Assembly (NCBI RefSeq): GCF_014486695.1
Contig: NZ_JACTAB010000004.1
Coordinates: 1 to 64,000, forward strand
DNA from: Flavobacterium buctense
GTDB lineage: Bacteria; Bacteroidota; Bacteroidia; Flavobacteriales; Flavobacteriaceae
Length of the DNA stretch: 64,000 bases
Direction of reading: 5' to 3'
A program made the position numbers and the translations under genes. Shown one piece after another: positions 36,194 to 45,721 of the stretch (positions within the stretch are counted from its first letter, which is position 1; each line of letters starts with the position of its first letter). The notes under the pieces are model-generated. The model worked only from the letters and a program-made list of their open reading frames with translations. It was not told the origin of the DNA and searched no databases.

Positions 36194-37003
36194 ATGATGA
36201 TTAAATTAATAAAAAGAAGTTGTCTTTTAACCGGAATAGCTATGTTCTTTATAGGTTGCTCTACAGATGAAAAGCAAACTGTAATAACTATGAAAGAGTT
36301 GGTAATGCAAGATGAGTTTGACACAAATGGTGCTCCAAACTCAAGTTTATGGAGTTACAACATCGGTACAGGCAACAATGGATGGGGTAACAATGAATTA
36401 CAATATTATACCGATAGACCCGAAAATATTGTGGTTGAAAACGGGATGCTAAAAATTAAAGCAATCAGAGAACTTTACTTGGGTTCAGGATATACTTCTG
36501 CAAGAATTTTTACCAAAGGAAAATTTGAAAAAAAATATGGAAGATTCGAAGCTCGTATCAAATTACCTTGGGGTAAAGGAATTTGGCCTGCATTTTGGCT
36601 TTTAGGTGCAAATTCTGATACTGTTGTTTGGCCACAATGTGGTGAAATTGATATCATGGAATACTTAGGAAACAATCCAACCACTGTATTTGGTACAGTA
36701 CACGGACCTGGTTATTCCGGTGCCGAATCCATTTCTAAAAACTATTCATTACTCGACAACAGATTTGATAATGATTTTCACGTTTTTGGAATAGAATGGG
36801 GTGAAAATTACATTAACTATTATGTTGATGATGTTTTATACAATCAAATTACACCTGAAGATGTTCCAGGAGAATGGGTTTTCAACGAGCCTTTTTATAT
36901 TATCCTCAACATGGCAGTAGGTGGAAATTTACCGGGTACTCCAAATAGCCAAACGGTATTTCCTCAAACAATGTTAGTTGATTACATAAGAGTATATGAA
37001 TAA
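36194..37003 (+). CDS. GH16 laminarinase lipoprotein (endo-beta-1,3-glucanase)
   Basis: A 269-residue lipoprotein (lipobox at Cys22, FFIGC) made almost entirely of one GH16 jelly roll. The catalytic signature GEIDIMEY supplies nucleophile Glu151, helper Asp153 and acid/base Glu156; the extra Met in the signature is typical of beta-1,3-glucanases rather than kappa-carrageenases or xyloglucanases. MQDEFDTNGAPNSSLW, ELQYYTDRPEN and WPAFWLLG are further family landmarks. It cuts laminarin-like chains, probably at the cell surface. It follows the binding lipoprotein by 32 bases, and a strong hairpin separates it from the phosphorylase gene. Confidence 0.9.
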   Translation: MMIKLIKRSCLLTGIAMFFIGCSTDEKQTVITMKELVMQDEFDTNGAPNSSLWSYNIGTGNNGWGNNELQYYTDRPENIVVENGMLKIKAIRELYLGSGYTSARIFTKGKFEKKYGRFEARIKLPWGKGIWPAFWLLGANSDTVVWPQCGEIDIMEYLGNNPTTVFGTVHGPGYSGAESISKNYSLLDNRFDNDFHVFGIEWGENYINYYVDDVLYNQITPEDVPGEWVFNEPFYIILNMAVGGNLPGTPNSQTVFPQTMLVDYIRVYE

Positions 37004-37012
37004 ATGAAATAT

Positions 37013-37053
37013 AAACAACTAGGCTTATTGTATAATAGGTCTAGTTGTTTTTA
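37013..37053 (+). terminator. Intrinsic terminator / attenuator between GH16 and the phosphorylase
   Basis: AAACAACTAG (37013-37022) pairs perfectly with CTAGTTGTTT (37041-37050), with further pairing inside (CTTATT with AATAGG), then T-rich sequence. Only about 45 bases remain before the next start, with no consensus promoter, so partial read-through is likely. Confidence 0.75.
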
Positions 37054-37097
37054 TTGATGCGATTGGACAAAAAAACAAAGAACTCTTTTTGATTATT

Positions 37098-40000
37098 ATG
37101 ATTAACAAACAAACCACATTAGGTGATAATGAGATTGATAATAAAAAGGTATCTATGGATATCGTTTTGTTAGATGGGGAAAAATTTTATAAAATAGCCA
37201 ATAATGATGCCATGCGACCATTCTTCATGAGTGTCGTGAGTGATTCCAATCATTGGTTGTTTATTTCTAGTAATGGTGGTATTTCTGCCGGAAGAAAGAA
37301 TGCTGAATACGCCTTATTTCCTTATTACACTGATGACAAAATAACAGAATTTGCGGATATTACCGGAAGTAAGTCTGTTTTCCAAATTCACTCCGAAGAC
37401 CAATCTTTTATTTGGGAACCGTTTTCAGAACGTTTTAATGATAAGTATAAGCTTAGCAGAAATCTCTACAAAAACAATTACGGAAACAAAATCATTTTTG
37501 AAGAAATTCACCATGATTTACAACTGACTTTCAGATACCAATGGAGTAGTAGCAACTTGTTTGGCTTTGTTAAAACCTCAAAATTAATCAACAATTCAAA
37601 TGCGGATTATACTATTACACTATTAGATGGTATCCAAAATGTCTTGCCACAAGGAGTTAGTAGTGATTTACAAGCCACAACTAGTAATTTAGTAGATGCT
37701 TATAAAAGAAATGAACTTCATGCTGAAAGTGGATTAGGCATTTATGCACTAAGCGCCATAATTGTTGATAAAGCAGAACCAAGTGAAGCATTAAAAGCCA
37801 ATATTGTTTGGTCATTGGGCTTTGAAAAGCCTACCTATTTACTGTCTTCATTACAACTTGCTGCTTTCAGAAAAGGACAAAATATTAAGCAAGAAACCGA
37901 TGTTAAAGGTGAAAAAGGCGCTTATTTTATCTCTTCTAAAGTTGTTTTAGAATCCAATTCATCAAAAGAATGGAAGATTGTAGCCAACGTAAACCAAAAT
38001 CAATCACAAATAATTGCCTTGACTGAGGCGATTTGTAATGATAAAAATCTTAATGGCAAAGTGGTTGAAGATGTCGAATTAGGAACACAAAACCTAATTG
38101 CATTAAACGCCACAGCTGACGGATTACAATTCACTGCTGATAACCGAAAAGATACTCGTCATTTTTCAAATGTCTTGTTCAACATCATGCGTGGTGGAAT
38201 TTTTGATGAAAATTACCAAATTGACAAAAGTGATTTTGTAAACTATATTGCAAAAGCAAACAAAATTGTTTCAGAAAAGCAAGCCTCTTTTTTGAGTCGT
38301 TTGCCGGAAACCTTCAATTATTCTTTTCTGCAACAACTAGTTGCAGCAAATGAGGATGCCGATTTATTGCGATTGTGCACCGAATATCTACCGCTTAAAT
38401 TCAGCAGACGACACGGTGATCCAAGTCGCCCATGGAATAAATTTTCTATCAATACAAGAAGTGAAATTGATGGTTCAAAAATCCTCGATTACCAAGGAAA
38501 TTGGCGCGATATTTTTCAGAATTGGGAAGCTTTAGCGTATGCTTATCCTGATTTTATCGATGGAATGATTCACAAATTTTTGAACGCTTCCACTTTTGAT
38601 GGATACAATCCTTATCGCGTAACCAAAGACGGGTTTGATTGGGAAACCATAGAACCGGATAATCCTTGGTCCTACATTGGATACTGGGGAGACCATCAAA
38701 TCATCTATCTATTAAAATTTTTAGAGTTCATAGAGAAATACCAACCCGGTAAACTCAATAGCTACTTTGACAAAGAATGTTTTGTTTATGCAGCCGTGCC
38801 TTATACCATTAAATCGTATCAGGAGATTTTGCAAAACCCAAAAGACACCATCTTATTCAACCATGAATGGGATGCCAAAATCAATGCCCGAAGAAACCAA
38901 AACGGAGCCGATGGCGCTTTGTTAAGAGATAATAATGACGAAATCTATCATGTCAATTTGATCGAAAAGATATTGGCTACGGTTTTGGCAAAAATGTCCA
39001 ATTTTATTCCCGAAGCCGGTATTTGGATGAATACCCAGCGACCTGAATGGAATGATGCCAATAATGCTTTAGTTGGTAATGGTGTTTCAATGGTGACTTT
39101 GTATTATTTGAGAAGATTTTTGAAATTTTTCCAACAATTACTTGAGAATTCTAATCAGGAAACTATTAAAATTTCAAACGAAATGGTAGAATTTTACCAT
39201 GCTATTCGAGAAAATTTGATTGCGTTTCAACCATTACTGTCTCAGTCTATTAACGATAAAAACAGAAAACAAATTTTGGATGCTTTAGGACAAGCGGCTT
39301 CAGAGTATCGTTACCAAGTATACAACAGCGGTTTTTGGGGTAAGAAACGAACCCATTCTATGGAAGGTTTGAAGAAGTTTACCCAAGTAAGCATCGATTT
39401 TATTGAGCATTCCATTAAAGCCAATCAAAGAGAAGACAAATTGTATCATGCTTATAATTTGATGTCATTAGCAAATGACGGTGTTTCAATTTCCTATTTA
39501 CCCGAAATGCTTGAAGGCCAAGTGGCAGTCTTAAGTTCAGGATTTCTAAATGGTAAAGAATCATTAGAAGTCCTAGATGCCTTGAAAAATAGTGCTTTGT
39601 ACAGACCAGATCAAGACAGTTACATTTTATATCCGAATAAAGCGCTTCCTAAGTTTTTAGAAAAAAATACATTACCAAAAGATAGAGTTGAGAAATCAAT
39701 TTTATTGAAAAAGCTTTTGGATAATAACAACTTCCAAATAGTCAATCAGGACATCAAAGGGAATTACCATTTCAATGGCAATTTTCACAATGCCAATGAT
39801 GTAAAGGAAGCACTTATCCAATTAAGGAATCAGCAAGATTATAAATCATTAATAGATAATGAGTCAGAACTGGTGTTGCAAATTTTTGAAGAAGTCTTCA
39901 ATCACAAAGCTTTCACAGGACGTTCCGGTACTTTTTATGGGTATGAAGGTTTGGGCTCAATCTATTGGCACATGGTTTCTAAATTGCATGTTGCTGTATT

Positions 40001-40565
40001 TGAAGTTATTGAAACAGCTGTGGAATCTAATGAAAATCCATCTATAATTAAATCATTAATTACTCATTTTGATGCTGTTGGAGCCGGAATCGGTGTTCAC
40101 AAGTCACCACAAGTTTATGGTGCTTTTCCAACCGATCCTTATTCGCACACACCATTTAATAAAGGAGCACAGCAACCGGGAATGACCGGACAAGTAAAAG
40201 AAGATATTCTGACCCGAATAGGAGAATTAGGTGTAAAACTGAAAGATGGTCAATTGCATTTTGAACCCAATTTTCTACTTAGAAATGAGTTTTTAACACA
40301 AGAAATTGAGGCTACTTTTGTTTTAGTCGATGGCACAAAGATGCCATTAACTCTTCCAAAAAACAGTATGGCATTTACGGTTTGTCAAGTACCGGTTATT
40401 TACAAAATAGCTGCAGCAAACCACATAGAATTGTATAACGCAAATGGTTCAAAAGAAAGACTGGATTCGCTAGAATTAAGCAAAGAGCAAAGCACAAAAA
40501 TATTCCAAAGAACAGGTGAAATTTCACAAGTAGTGGTGTATTTAGATGAAAATAATTTGAGATAA
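37098..40565 (+). CDS. Probable GH149 beta-1,3-glucan phosphorylase (cytoplasmic)
   Basis: A 1155-residue protein without signal peptide. Its size and sequence style fit the GH94/GH149 clan of inverting disaccharide and oligosaccharide phosphorylases: an N-terminal beta-sandwich (HWLFISSNGGISAGRK), then an (alpha/alpha)6 barrel. EWNDANNALVGNG corresponds to the WND motif with the catalytic proton donor, here Asp653. GLGSIYWHMVSKL near the end fits the phosphate-side region. GH149 is known for about 1150-residue beta-1,3-glucan phosphorylases, and neighbouring GH16, GH17 and GH30 genes suit that substrate. It would release glucose 1-phosphate from imported oligosaccharides. ATG at 37098 is used; an in-frame TTG lies nine bases upstream. 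Its stop overlaps the next start by one base. Confidence 0.8.
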   Translation: MINKQTTLGDNEIDNKKVSMDIVLLDGEKFYKIANNDAMRPFFMSVVSDSNHWLFISSNGGISAGRKNAEYALFPYYTDDKITEFADITGSKSVFQIHSEDQSFIWEPFSERFNDKYKLSRNLYKNNYGNKIIFEEIHHDLQLTFRYQWSSSNLFGFVKTSKLINNSNADYTITLLDGIQNVLPQGVSSDLQATTSNLVDAYKRNELHAESGLGIYALSAIIVDKAEPSEALKANIVWSLGFEKPTYLLSSLQLAAFRKGQNIKQETDVKGEKGAYFISSKVVLESNSSKEWKIVANVNQNQSQIIALTEAICNDKNLNGKVVEDVELGTQNLIALNATADGLQFTADNRKDTRHFSNVLFNIMRGGIFDENYQIDKSDFVNYIAKANKIVSEKQASFLSRLPETFNYSFLQQLVAANEDADLLRLCTEYLPLKFSRRHGDPSRPWNKFSINTRSEIDGSKILDYQGNWRDIFQNWEALAYAYPDFIDGMIHKFLNASTFDGYNPYRVTKDGFDWETIEPDNPWSYIGYWGDHQIIYLLKFLEFIEKYQPGKLNSYFDKECFVYAAVPYTIKSYQEILQNPKDTILFNHEWDAKINARRNQNGADGALLRDNNDEIYHVNLIEKILATVLAKMSNFIPEAGIWMNTQRPEWNDANNALVGNGVSMVTLYYLRRFLKFFQQLLENSNQETIKISNEMVEFYHAIRENLIAFQPLLSQSINDKNRKQILDALGQAASEYRYQVYNSGFWGKKRTHSMEGLKKFTQVSIDFIEHSIKANQREDKLYHAYNLMSLANDGVSISYLPEMLEGQVAVLSSGFLNGKESLEVLDALKNSALYRPDQDSYILYPNKALPKFLEKNTLPKDRVEKSILLKKLLDNNNFQIVNQDIKGNYHFNGNFHNANDVKEALIQLRNQQDYKSLIDNESELVLQIFEEVFNHKAFTGRSGTFYGYEGLGSIYWHMVSKLHVAVFEVIETAVESNENPSIIKSLITHFDAVGAGIGVHKSPQVYGAFPTDPYSHTPFNKGAQQPGMTGQVKEDILTRIGELGVKLKDGQLHFEPNFLLRNEFLTQEIEATFVLVDGTKMPLTLPKNSMAFTVCQVPVIYKIAAANHIELYNANGSKERLDSLELSKEQSTKIFQRTGEISQVVVYLDENNLR

Positions 40566-41815
40566 TGAACAAGTTAATTTACATCATATTACTCTTGTTT
40601 ATAGCATGTAATCAAAAAAAAACTAGCAATTTAGTTTCAAAAGAAATGACCGCAGAGAAAATATTAGGAAATGTTGAGTACCAAGCGATTTGTTATGGTG
40701 GATACCGAACCCAAACAAGAGAAAAGCAACCCACAATTGCCGAAATAAAAGAAGATTTAAAGTTGCTAGCTGCTTTAAATTTTAAAATAATCAGAACCTA
40801 TAACGTTCATTATGAAGAGGTTTCGAATGTTCTAAAAGCCATAAACGAGTTAAAAAAAGAGACCGAAGGTTTCGAAATGTATGTAATGTTAGGTGCCTGG
40901 ATTGATTGTAAAAATGCTTGGACAAATTTGCCTCCAATTCACCACGAGGAAAGCGAACGCAATGCTGTCGAAATTAAGGAAGCGGTCCGATTAGCCAATC
41001 AATATCCTGATATTGTTAAAATTATTGCAGTAGGTAATGAAGCCATGGTAAAATGGGCTACGAGTTATTATGTAACTCCCAATATCATTTTAAAATGGGT
41101 TAATCATTTACAAAATTTAAAAAAAGAAGGCAAATTATCCAAAGAAGTTTGGATAACCTCATCAGACAATTTTGCCTCATGGGGCGGAGGTGGAAAAGAG
41201 TATCATGTTGAAGATCTAAACCAGTTGATTAAAGCAGTTGACTACATTTCGATGCACACTTATCCAATGCATGACACTCATTACAACCCGGTTTTTTGGG
41301 GAATAAAAGAAAGTGAAATGTCCTTGTCCGAGAAAGAAAAGATAGATGCCGCGATGGTTAGAGCTCGAGATTATGCTGTTCAACAATACGATAGTGTTAT
41401 CAACTATATGAAATCAGTTGGTGTAAAAAAACCGGTTCACATTGGCGAAACGGGTTGGGCTACAGTATCCAATGAGCATTATGGTAATGATGGTGCTAAA
41501 GCTACCGACGAGTACAAATCGGCTCAGTTTTATAATTTAATACGAGAATGGTCTAATAATAATAAGATCTCATGCTTCTATTTTGAAGCTTTTGATGAGA
41601 ATTGGAAAGATAGCGCAAATCCGATGGGTTCAGAAAATCATTTTGGATTAATCAATTTGCAATCGCAAGCCAAGTATGCCCTTTGGAAAGAGATTGATAA
41701 AGGCACTTTTAAAGGTTTAACCAGAAACGGTAAACCCATTACAAAGACTTACAGCGGCGACGAAAAAGCATTATGGTTGGAGGTAAAAACACCAACATCG
41801 ATTTTAAAAAATTAA
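40565..41815 (+). CDS. GH17 beta-1,3-glucanase / glucanosyltransferase lipoprotein
   Basis: A 416-residue lipoprotein (lipobox at Cys15, LFIAC) with one GH17 TIM barrel. The acid/base motif IAVGNEAM contains Glu159 and the nucleophile motif HIGETGWA contains Glu295. ISMHTYPMHD is a further GH17 landmark. Compared with the two GH17 domains downstream it is longer, exported and clearly diverged, so it probably acts outside the inner membrane on beta-1,3-glucan chains. Some GH17 enzymes transfer rather than hydrolyse, and the sequence does not decide. It is translationally coupled to the phosphorylase (TAATG overlap). Confidence 0.85.
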   Translation: MNKLIYIILLLFIACNQKKTSNLVSKEMTAEKILGNVEYQAICYGGYRTQTREKQPTIAEIKEDLKLLAALNFKIIRTYNVHYEEVSNVLKAINELKKETEGFEMYVMLGAWIDCKNAWTNLPPIHHEESERNAVEIKEAVRLANQYPDIVKIIAVGNEAMVKWATSYYVTPNIILKWVNHLQNLKKEGKLSKEVWITSSDNFASWGGGGKEYHVEDLNQLIKAVDYISMHTYPMHDTHYNPVFWGIKESEMSLSEKEKIDAAMVRARDYAVQQYDSVINYMKSVGVKKPVHIGETGWATVSNEHYGNDGAKATDEYKSAQFYNLIREWSNNNKISCFYFEAFDENWKDSANPMGSENHFGLINLQSQAKYALWKEIDKGTFKGLTRNGKPITKTYSGDEKALWLEVKTPTSILKN

Positions 41816-41817
41816 GC

Positions 41818-43332
41818 GTGCAAAAGATTCAGTGTAAAATAACCAATGTTAAATTTTTGATACTAGTGTGTAGTATGGCCTTTTCATTGCAAAGCTGTAA
41901 AGTAACCGATAAACTAAAGGTAGAAGTCTATGAAACTTCCGCACAAGGTCACTCGTTAGAAAAATTGACTGAATTCACTCAAAATGATAAACCGCTAATT
42001 ATCAAACTGAATCCGGAAGAAAAATTTCAGACCATCACGGGTTTTGGTGGTTCATTTACTGAAGCTTCGGCCTATTTGTTAAACAAATTAAGTCAAGCCA
42101 ATCGAAAAAAAATACTCGATGCCTATTTTAGTGAAGAGGGTGCCAATTATTCTTTGACACGAACACACATTGCCTCTTGCGATTTTTCTTTGAGCAATTA
42201 TACCTACGCCAAAGTCGAAAACGACTTAAAAATGGAGCATTTTACCATAGAAGACGACAAATCCGATCTTATTCCGATGATACGCGAAGCCAAAGCCATT
42301 TCTAAAGATGGATTTAAGATTATCGCTTCGCCTTGGACTTCTCCACCATGGATGAAAGACAATAAAAAATATGTAGGCGGAAAATTATTGCCCGAATTCA
42401 ACGATGCCTTTGCTTTGTATTTTTCAAAATATTTAGAAGCTTACAAAAAAGAAGGAATTGATATTTGGGGCGTTACCGTTATCAACGAACCACACGGGAA
42501 TGGAAACAACTGGGAAAGCACACTTTTTTCTCCGGAAGAAATGACTTTGTTTGTTCAAAATCATCTCGGACCAAAATTAGAAAAAGACGGTTGGGCTGAT
42601 GTTAAAATTTTTGGCTACGACCAAAACAGAGCCGGTTTGCCGGAATGGGTTGATGCCATGTTTAAAAATGAAGCGACTTCAAAATATTTCGCGGGAACAG
42701 CTATTCATTGGTATGAAAGTACCTATGAGTATTTCGCCAAAGAACTGCAATACGCCCATGACAAAGCGCCCAACAAATACCTAATCGAAACCGAAGGCTG
42801 CGTTGACTCAGAAGTACCACATTGGAACGATGACGCCTGGTATTGGAAAAAAGAAGCTACAGATTGGGGTTGGGATTGGGCTAGTGAAAAAGAAAAATAT
42901 TTGCATCCGAAATACGCTCCGGTTAATCGCTATGCTAATGATATCATTGGTTGCCTCAATAATTGGGTCGATGGTTGGGTCGATTGGAATATGGTTTTAG
43001 ACCGTCAAGGTGGCCCGAATTGGTTTAAAAATTGGTGTGTCGCACCGGTGATTGTTGATGATAAAAACGATGAAGTGTATTTCACTCCGTTATACTATGT
43101 AATGGCGCATTTTAGTAAGTTCATGCGTCCGGGAGCCATAAAAATCGGGTGCACAATCGATAGCAATGAGGTCGTAACCACAGCCGTTAAAAATCCTGAT
43201 GGCTCTATTGCTGTAGCCGTTTTTAATCCAACAGAAACCAAACAATCAATAGAAATTAATATACGTAATAAAAATGCTTTAATCTCAATTGATTCAAAAG
43301 CATTACAAACTATCATAATCAAACAAAACTAA
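41818..43332 (+). CDS. GH30 beta-glucanase lipoprotein (probable beta-1,6-glucanase)
   Basis: A 504-residue lipoprotein of GH30. The GTG at 41818 gives a compact signal peptide ending at Cys27 (FSLQSC) and avoids overlap. The alternative ATG at 41773 lies inside the preceding gene. The enzyme opens with QTITGFGGSFTEASAY, has the acid/base in VINEPHG (Glu224) and the likely nucleophile in IETEGC (about Glu326). A C-terminal beta domain includes YYVMAHFSKFMRPGA. In laminarin-type loci GH30 enzymes remove beta-1,6 branches, which suits the GH16/GH17 neighbours; GH30 also includes glucosylceramidases and others, so specificity is inferred. Confidence 0.85.
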   Translation: MQKIQCKITNVKFLILVCSMAFSLQSCKVTDKLKVEVYETSAQGHSLEKLTEFTQNDKPLIIKLNPEEKFQTITGFGGSFTEASAYLLNKLSQANRKKILDAYFSEEGANYSLTRTHIASCDFSLSNYTYAKVENDLKMEHFTIEDDKSDLIPMIREAKAISKDGFKIIASPWTSPPWMKDNKKYVGGKLLPEFNDAFALYFSKYLEAYKKEGIDIWGVTVINEPHGNGNNWESTLFSPEEMTLFVQNHLGPKLEKDGWADVKIFGYDQNRAGLPEWVDAMFKNEATSKYFAGTAIHWYESTYEYFAKELQYAHDKAPNKYLIETEGCVDSEVPHWNDDAWYWKKEATDWGWDWASEKEKYLHPKYAPVNRYANDIIGCLNNWVDGWVDWNMVLDRQGGPNWFKNWCVAPVIVDDKNDEVYFTPLYYVMAHFSKFMRPGAIKIGCTIDSNEVVTTAVKNPDGSIAVAVFNPTETKQSIEINIRNKNALISIDSKALQTIIIKQN

Positions 43333-43358
43333 CCCTATAATTTAAAACTATAATTGTT

Positions 43359-45719
43359 ATGTCAAACACTACTTCAACTTCATCAGGAAAAGTTCCCATG
43401 GGTCAAAAAATTGCCTTTGGGTTAGGTATGCTGGCCAACCAAATGTTTCCTGCAATGATTGGCATTTTCACAGTTGTATTAGTAGAAAAATTAGGATTTA
43501 GTGGTCTGTTACTCGGTTTAACTTATTTTATTCCAAAGTTTTATGATGCTTTATTTGATCTTATAATGGGTTATGTTAGCGATAATACAAAATCAAAATG
43601 GGGCAGAAGACGACAATATGTTTTAGCAGGTGCGATCATTTTAGGAATTTCGTTTGCACTAATGTGGCAATTATATGCTGAAAATGGTATTACTTACAAT
43701 TTTTGGTACTTTTTAGTTATTTCATTGATTTTTTATTCTGGTTTGACCATTTTTAGTATTCCTTACGTAGCGATGGGTTACGAAATGAGCGACGATTTCC
43801 ACGAGCGAACCAATATTATGGCGACTTCACAACTCATCGGTCAGTTAGCTTGGGTAGTAGCGCCTTGGTTTTGGGTGATAATGGCAGATCAAACCTTATT
43901 TCCATCAAGTGATATTGCGGTGCGAACTTTGGCAGTTTATGTTGCGATTGGTTGTGCTATTTTAGCGGCAATTCCCGCATTTTTTATTCCAAGTAAATCT
44001 ACACTTAACGAAAATTACAGCCCTATTGATTTAAAAGGAATCTTGGGAAGTTTTGGCGAGATAAAAGAAGGTTTGAAAGCTTCGATAGAAATAAAACCCT
44101 TCAGAAAAATTTGTATTGCCACTTTTCTAATATTTAATGCTTTCCAAACCACAGCCGGATTTTCTTACTTCATCATCAAATATTATTTATTTAAAGGAAA
44201 TGAAGAAGGTTTCGGATTATGGCCTACCTTATTTGGAAGTGTAGGTGCGATTATCACTACGATTGCCGTTATTCCTATTGTAGCAAGAATGTCGAGAATA
44301 ATGGGAAAAAAGAAAGCGTTTTTGATTTCTCAAGGGATTTCTGTAGTGGGTTACATTTTACTTTATTTATTATTTGTTCCAGGAAAACCGTATCTATTTC
44401 TGTTTGCATTGCCATTTTTCTCATTCGGAATTGGTAGTTTATTCACCTTAATGATGTCGATGACTTCGGATGTAATTGATATTGATGAACTCAATACCGG
44501 TAAAAGAAGAGAAGGAAGTTTAGGCGCAATTTATTGGTGGATGGTAAAATTCGGAACTGCAGTTGCAGGATTATTAAGTGGTTTGATTCTTTCTTTGGTC
44601 GCTTTTCAATCAAATGCCGCTACACAAACGGACGATACCATGTTTTGGTTGCGAATTTTCTTTGTTGGAATTCCGATTTTAGGAACATTAACTGCTATTT
44701 GGGTAATGAAAGATTACGATGTAGATGAAGCCAAAGCCAGAGAAGTGAGAGCTCTTTTAGAAAAAAGAAAAGGAACACCAAAAATTCAATCTTCTGCATA
44801 TCTTTCCGGAAAGCTGTCCTCGTTACTGAAAAACAATGGTTTAAATACTATTAAAGGAACTGATTTTAGTTCTAAAAGTGATGCTGAAATAAAAGAACAA
44901 TATGAAGAAATTTTGAGCAAAGGTTTGCATGGCGTTTGTTTTAGTCCTTACACCGAAGGGCAACAAGCCGGAGACGTTTTGTCATCTGACCAAATAAAAA
45001 GAAGACTCGATATAATTGCGCCACATACCCAATGGATTCGTTCTTTCTCTTGTACTGAAGGAAATGAACTAATCCCTGAAATTGCCCGCCAAAAAGGTTT
45101 GAAAACCATAGTCGGAGCTTGGATTAGCGATGACAAAGTCAGAAATGAAAAAGAAATACAATCCTTAATCAACTTGGCAAAAGCCGGATTAGTTGATATT
45201 GCAGCAGTTGGTAATGAAGCTTTGCACCGTAATGAGATTTCTGAGCAAGAACTTATTAGCTACATAAAAAGAGTAAAAGAAGCATTGCCAAATATCTCAG
45301 TAAGCTATGTAGATGCTTATTATCAGTTTTTAGACCGACCTAATTTGGTTTCCAATTGTGATGTCCTATTGGTTAACTTTTATCCGTTTTGGGAAGGTGC
45401 AAAGAATGACTATGCCATTTCCTATTTGCAAAATATGTTAGAGGTAACGCAATCTGTCGCTAATGGAAAGAAAGTCATAATCTCAGAAACCGGTTGGCCT
45501 AGTAAAGGGGAAACGGTTGATCAAGCTGTTCCATCAGAAATCAATGCGGTTAAATATTTTGTAGCATCCCATGAATGGGCTAAAAATAATAATATTGAAT
45601 TATTTTATTTTTCATCCTTTGATGAATCATGGAAAGCCAATCAGGAAGGAACTATAGGAACTGCCTGGGGAATTTGGGATAAAAACGAGAAATTAAAGTT
45701 TGAACTTAACTTAAATTAA
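43359..45719 (+). CDS. GPH-family sugar transporter fused to a GH17 glycosidase domain
   Basis: A 786-residue fusion. Residues 1 to about 470 form a complete transporter of the glycoside-pentoside-hexuronide:cation symporter type, with about 12 helices, the loop motif SDNTKSKWGRRRQYV (75-89) and the usual family ending YDVDEAKAREVRALLEKR. After a short linker, residues about 500-786 are a GH17 domain with acid/base Glu620 (AAVGNEA) and nucleophile Glu710 (ISETGWPS). Transporters of this family have both ends in the cytoplasm, so the enzyme should process imported beta-1,3-glucan oligosaccharides at the inner face. There is no frameshift or stop between the parts. The next gene, three bases on, is a free copy of the GH17 domain. 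Confidence 0.85.
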   Translation: MSNTTSTSSGKVPMGQKIAFGLGMLANQMFPAMIGIFTVVLVEKLGFSGLLLGLTYFIPKFYDALFDLIMGYVSDNTKSKWGRRRQYVLAGAIILGISFALMWQLYAENGITYNFWYFLVISLIFYSGLTIFSIPYVAMGYEMSDDFHERTNIMATSQLIGQLAWVVAPWFWVIMADQTLFPSSDIAVRTLAVYVAIGCAILAAIPAFFIPSKSTLNENYSPIDLKGILGSFGEIKEGLKASIEIKPFRKICIATFLIFNAFQTTAGFSYFIIKYYLFKGNEEGFGLWPTLFGSVGAIITTIAVIPIVARMSRIMGKKKAFLISQGISVVGYILLYLLFVPGKPYLFLFALPFFSFGIGSLFTLMMSMTSDVIDIDELNTGKRREGSLGAIYWWMVKFGTAVAGLLSGLILSLVAFQSNAATQTDDTMFWLRIFFVGIPILGTLTAIWVMKDYDVDEAKAREVRALLEKRKGTPKIQSSAYLSGKLSSLLKNNGLNTIKGTDFSSKSDAEIKEQYEEILSKGLHGVCFSPYTEGQQAGDVLSSDQIKRRLDIIAPHTQWIRSFSCTEGNELIPEIARQKGLKTIVGAWISDDKVRNEKEIQSLINLAKAGLVDIAAVGNEALHRNEISEQELISYIKRVKEALPNISVSYVDAYYQFLDRPNLVSNCDVLLVNFYPFWEGAKNDYAISYLQNMLEVTQSVANGKKVIISETGWPSKGETVDQAVPSEINAVKYFVASHEWAKNNNIELFYFSSFDESWKANQEGTIGTAWGIWDKNEKLKFELNLN

Positions 45720-45721
45720 TT

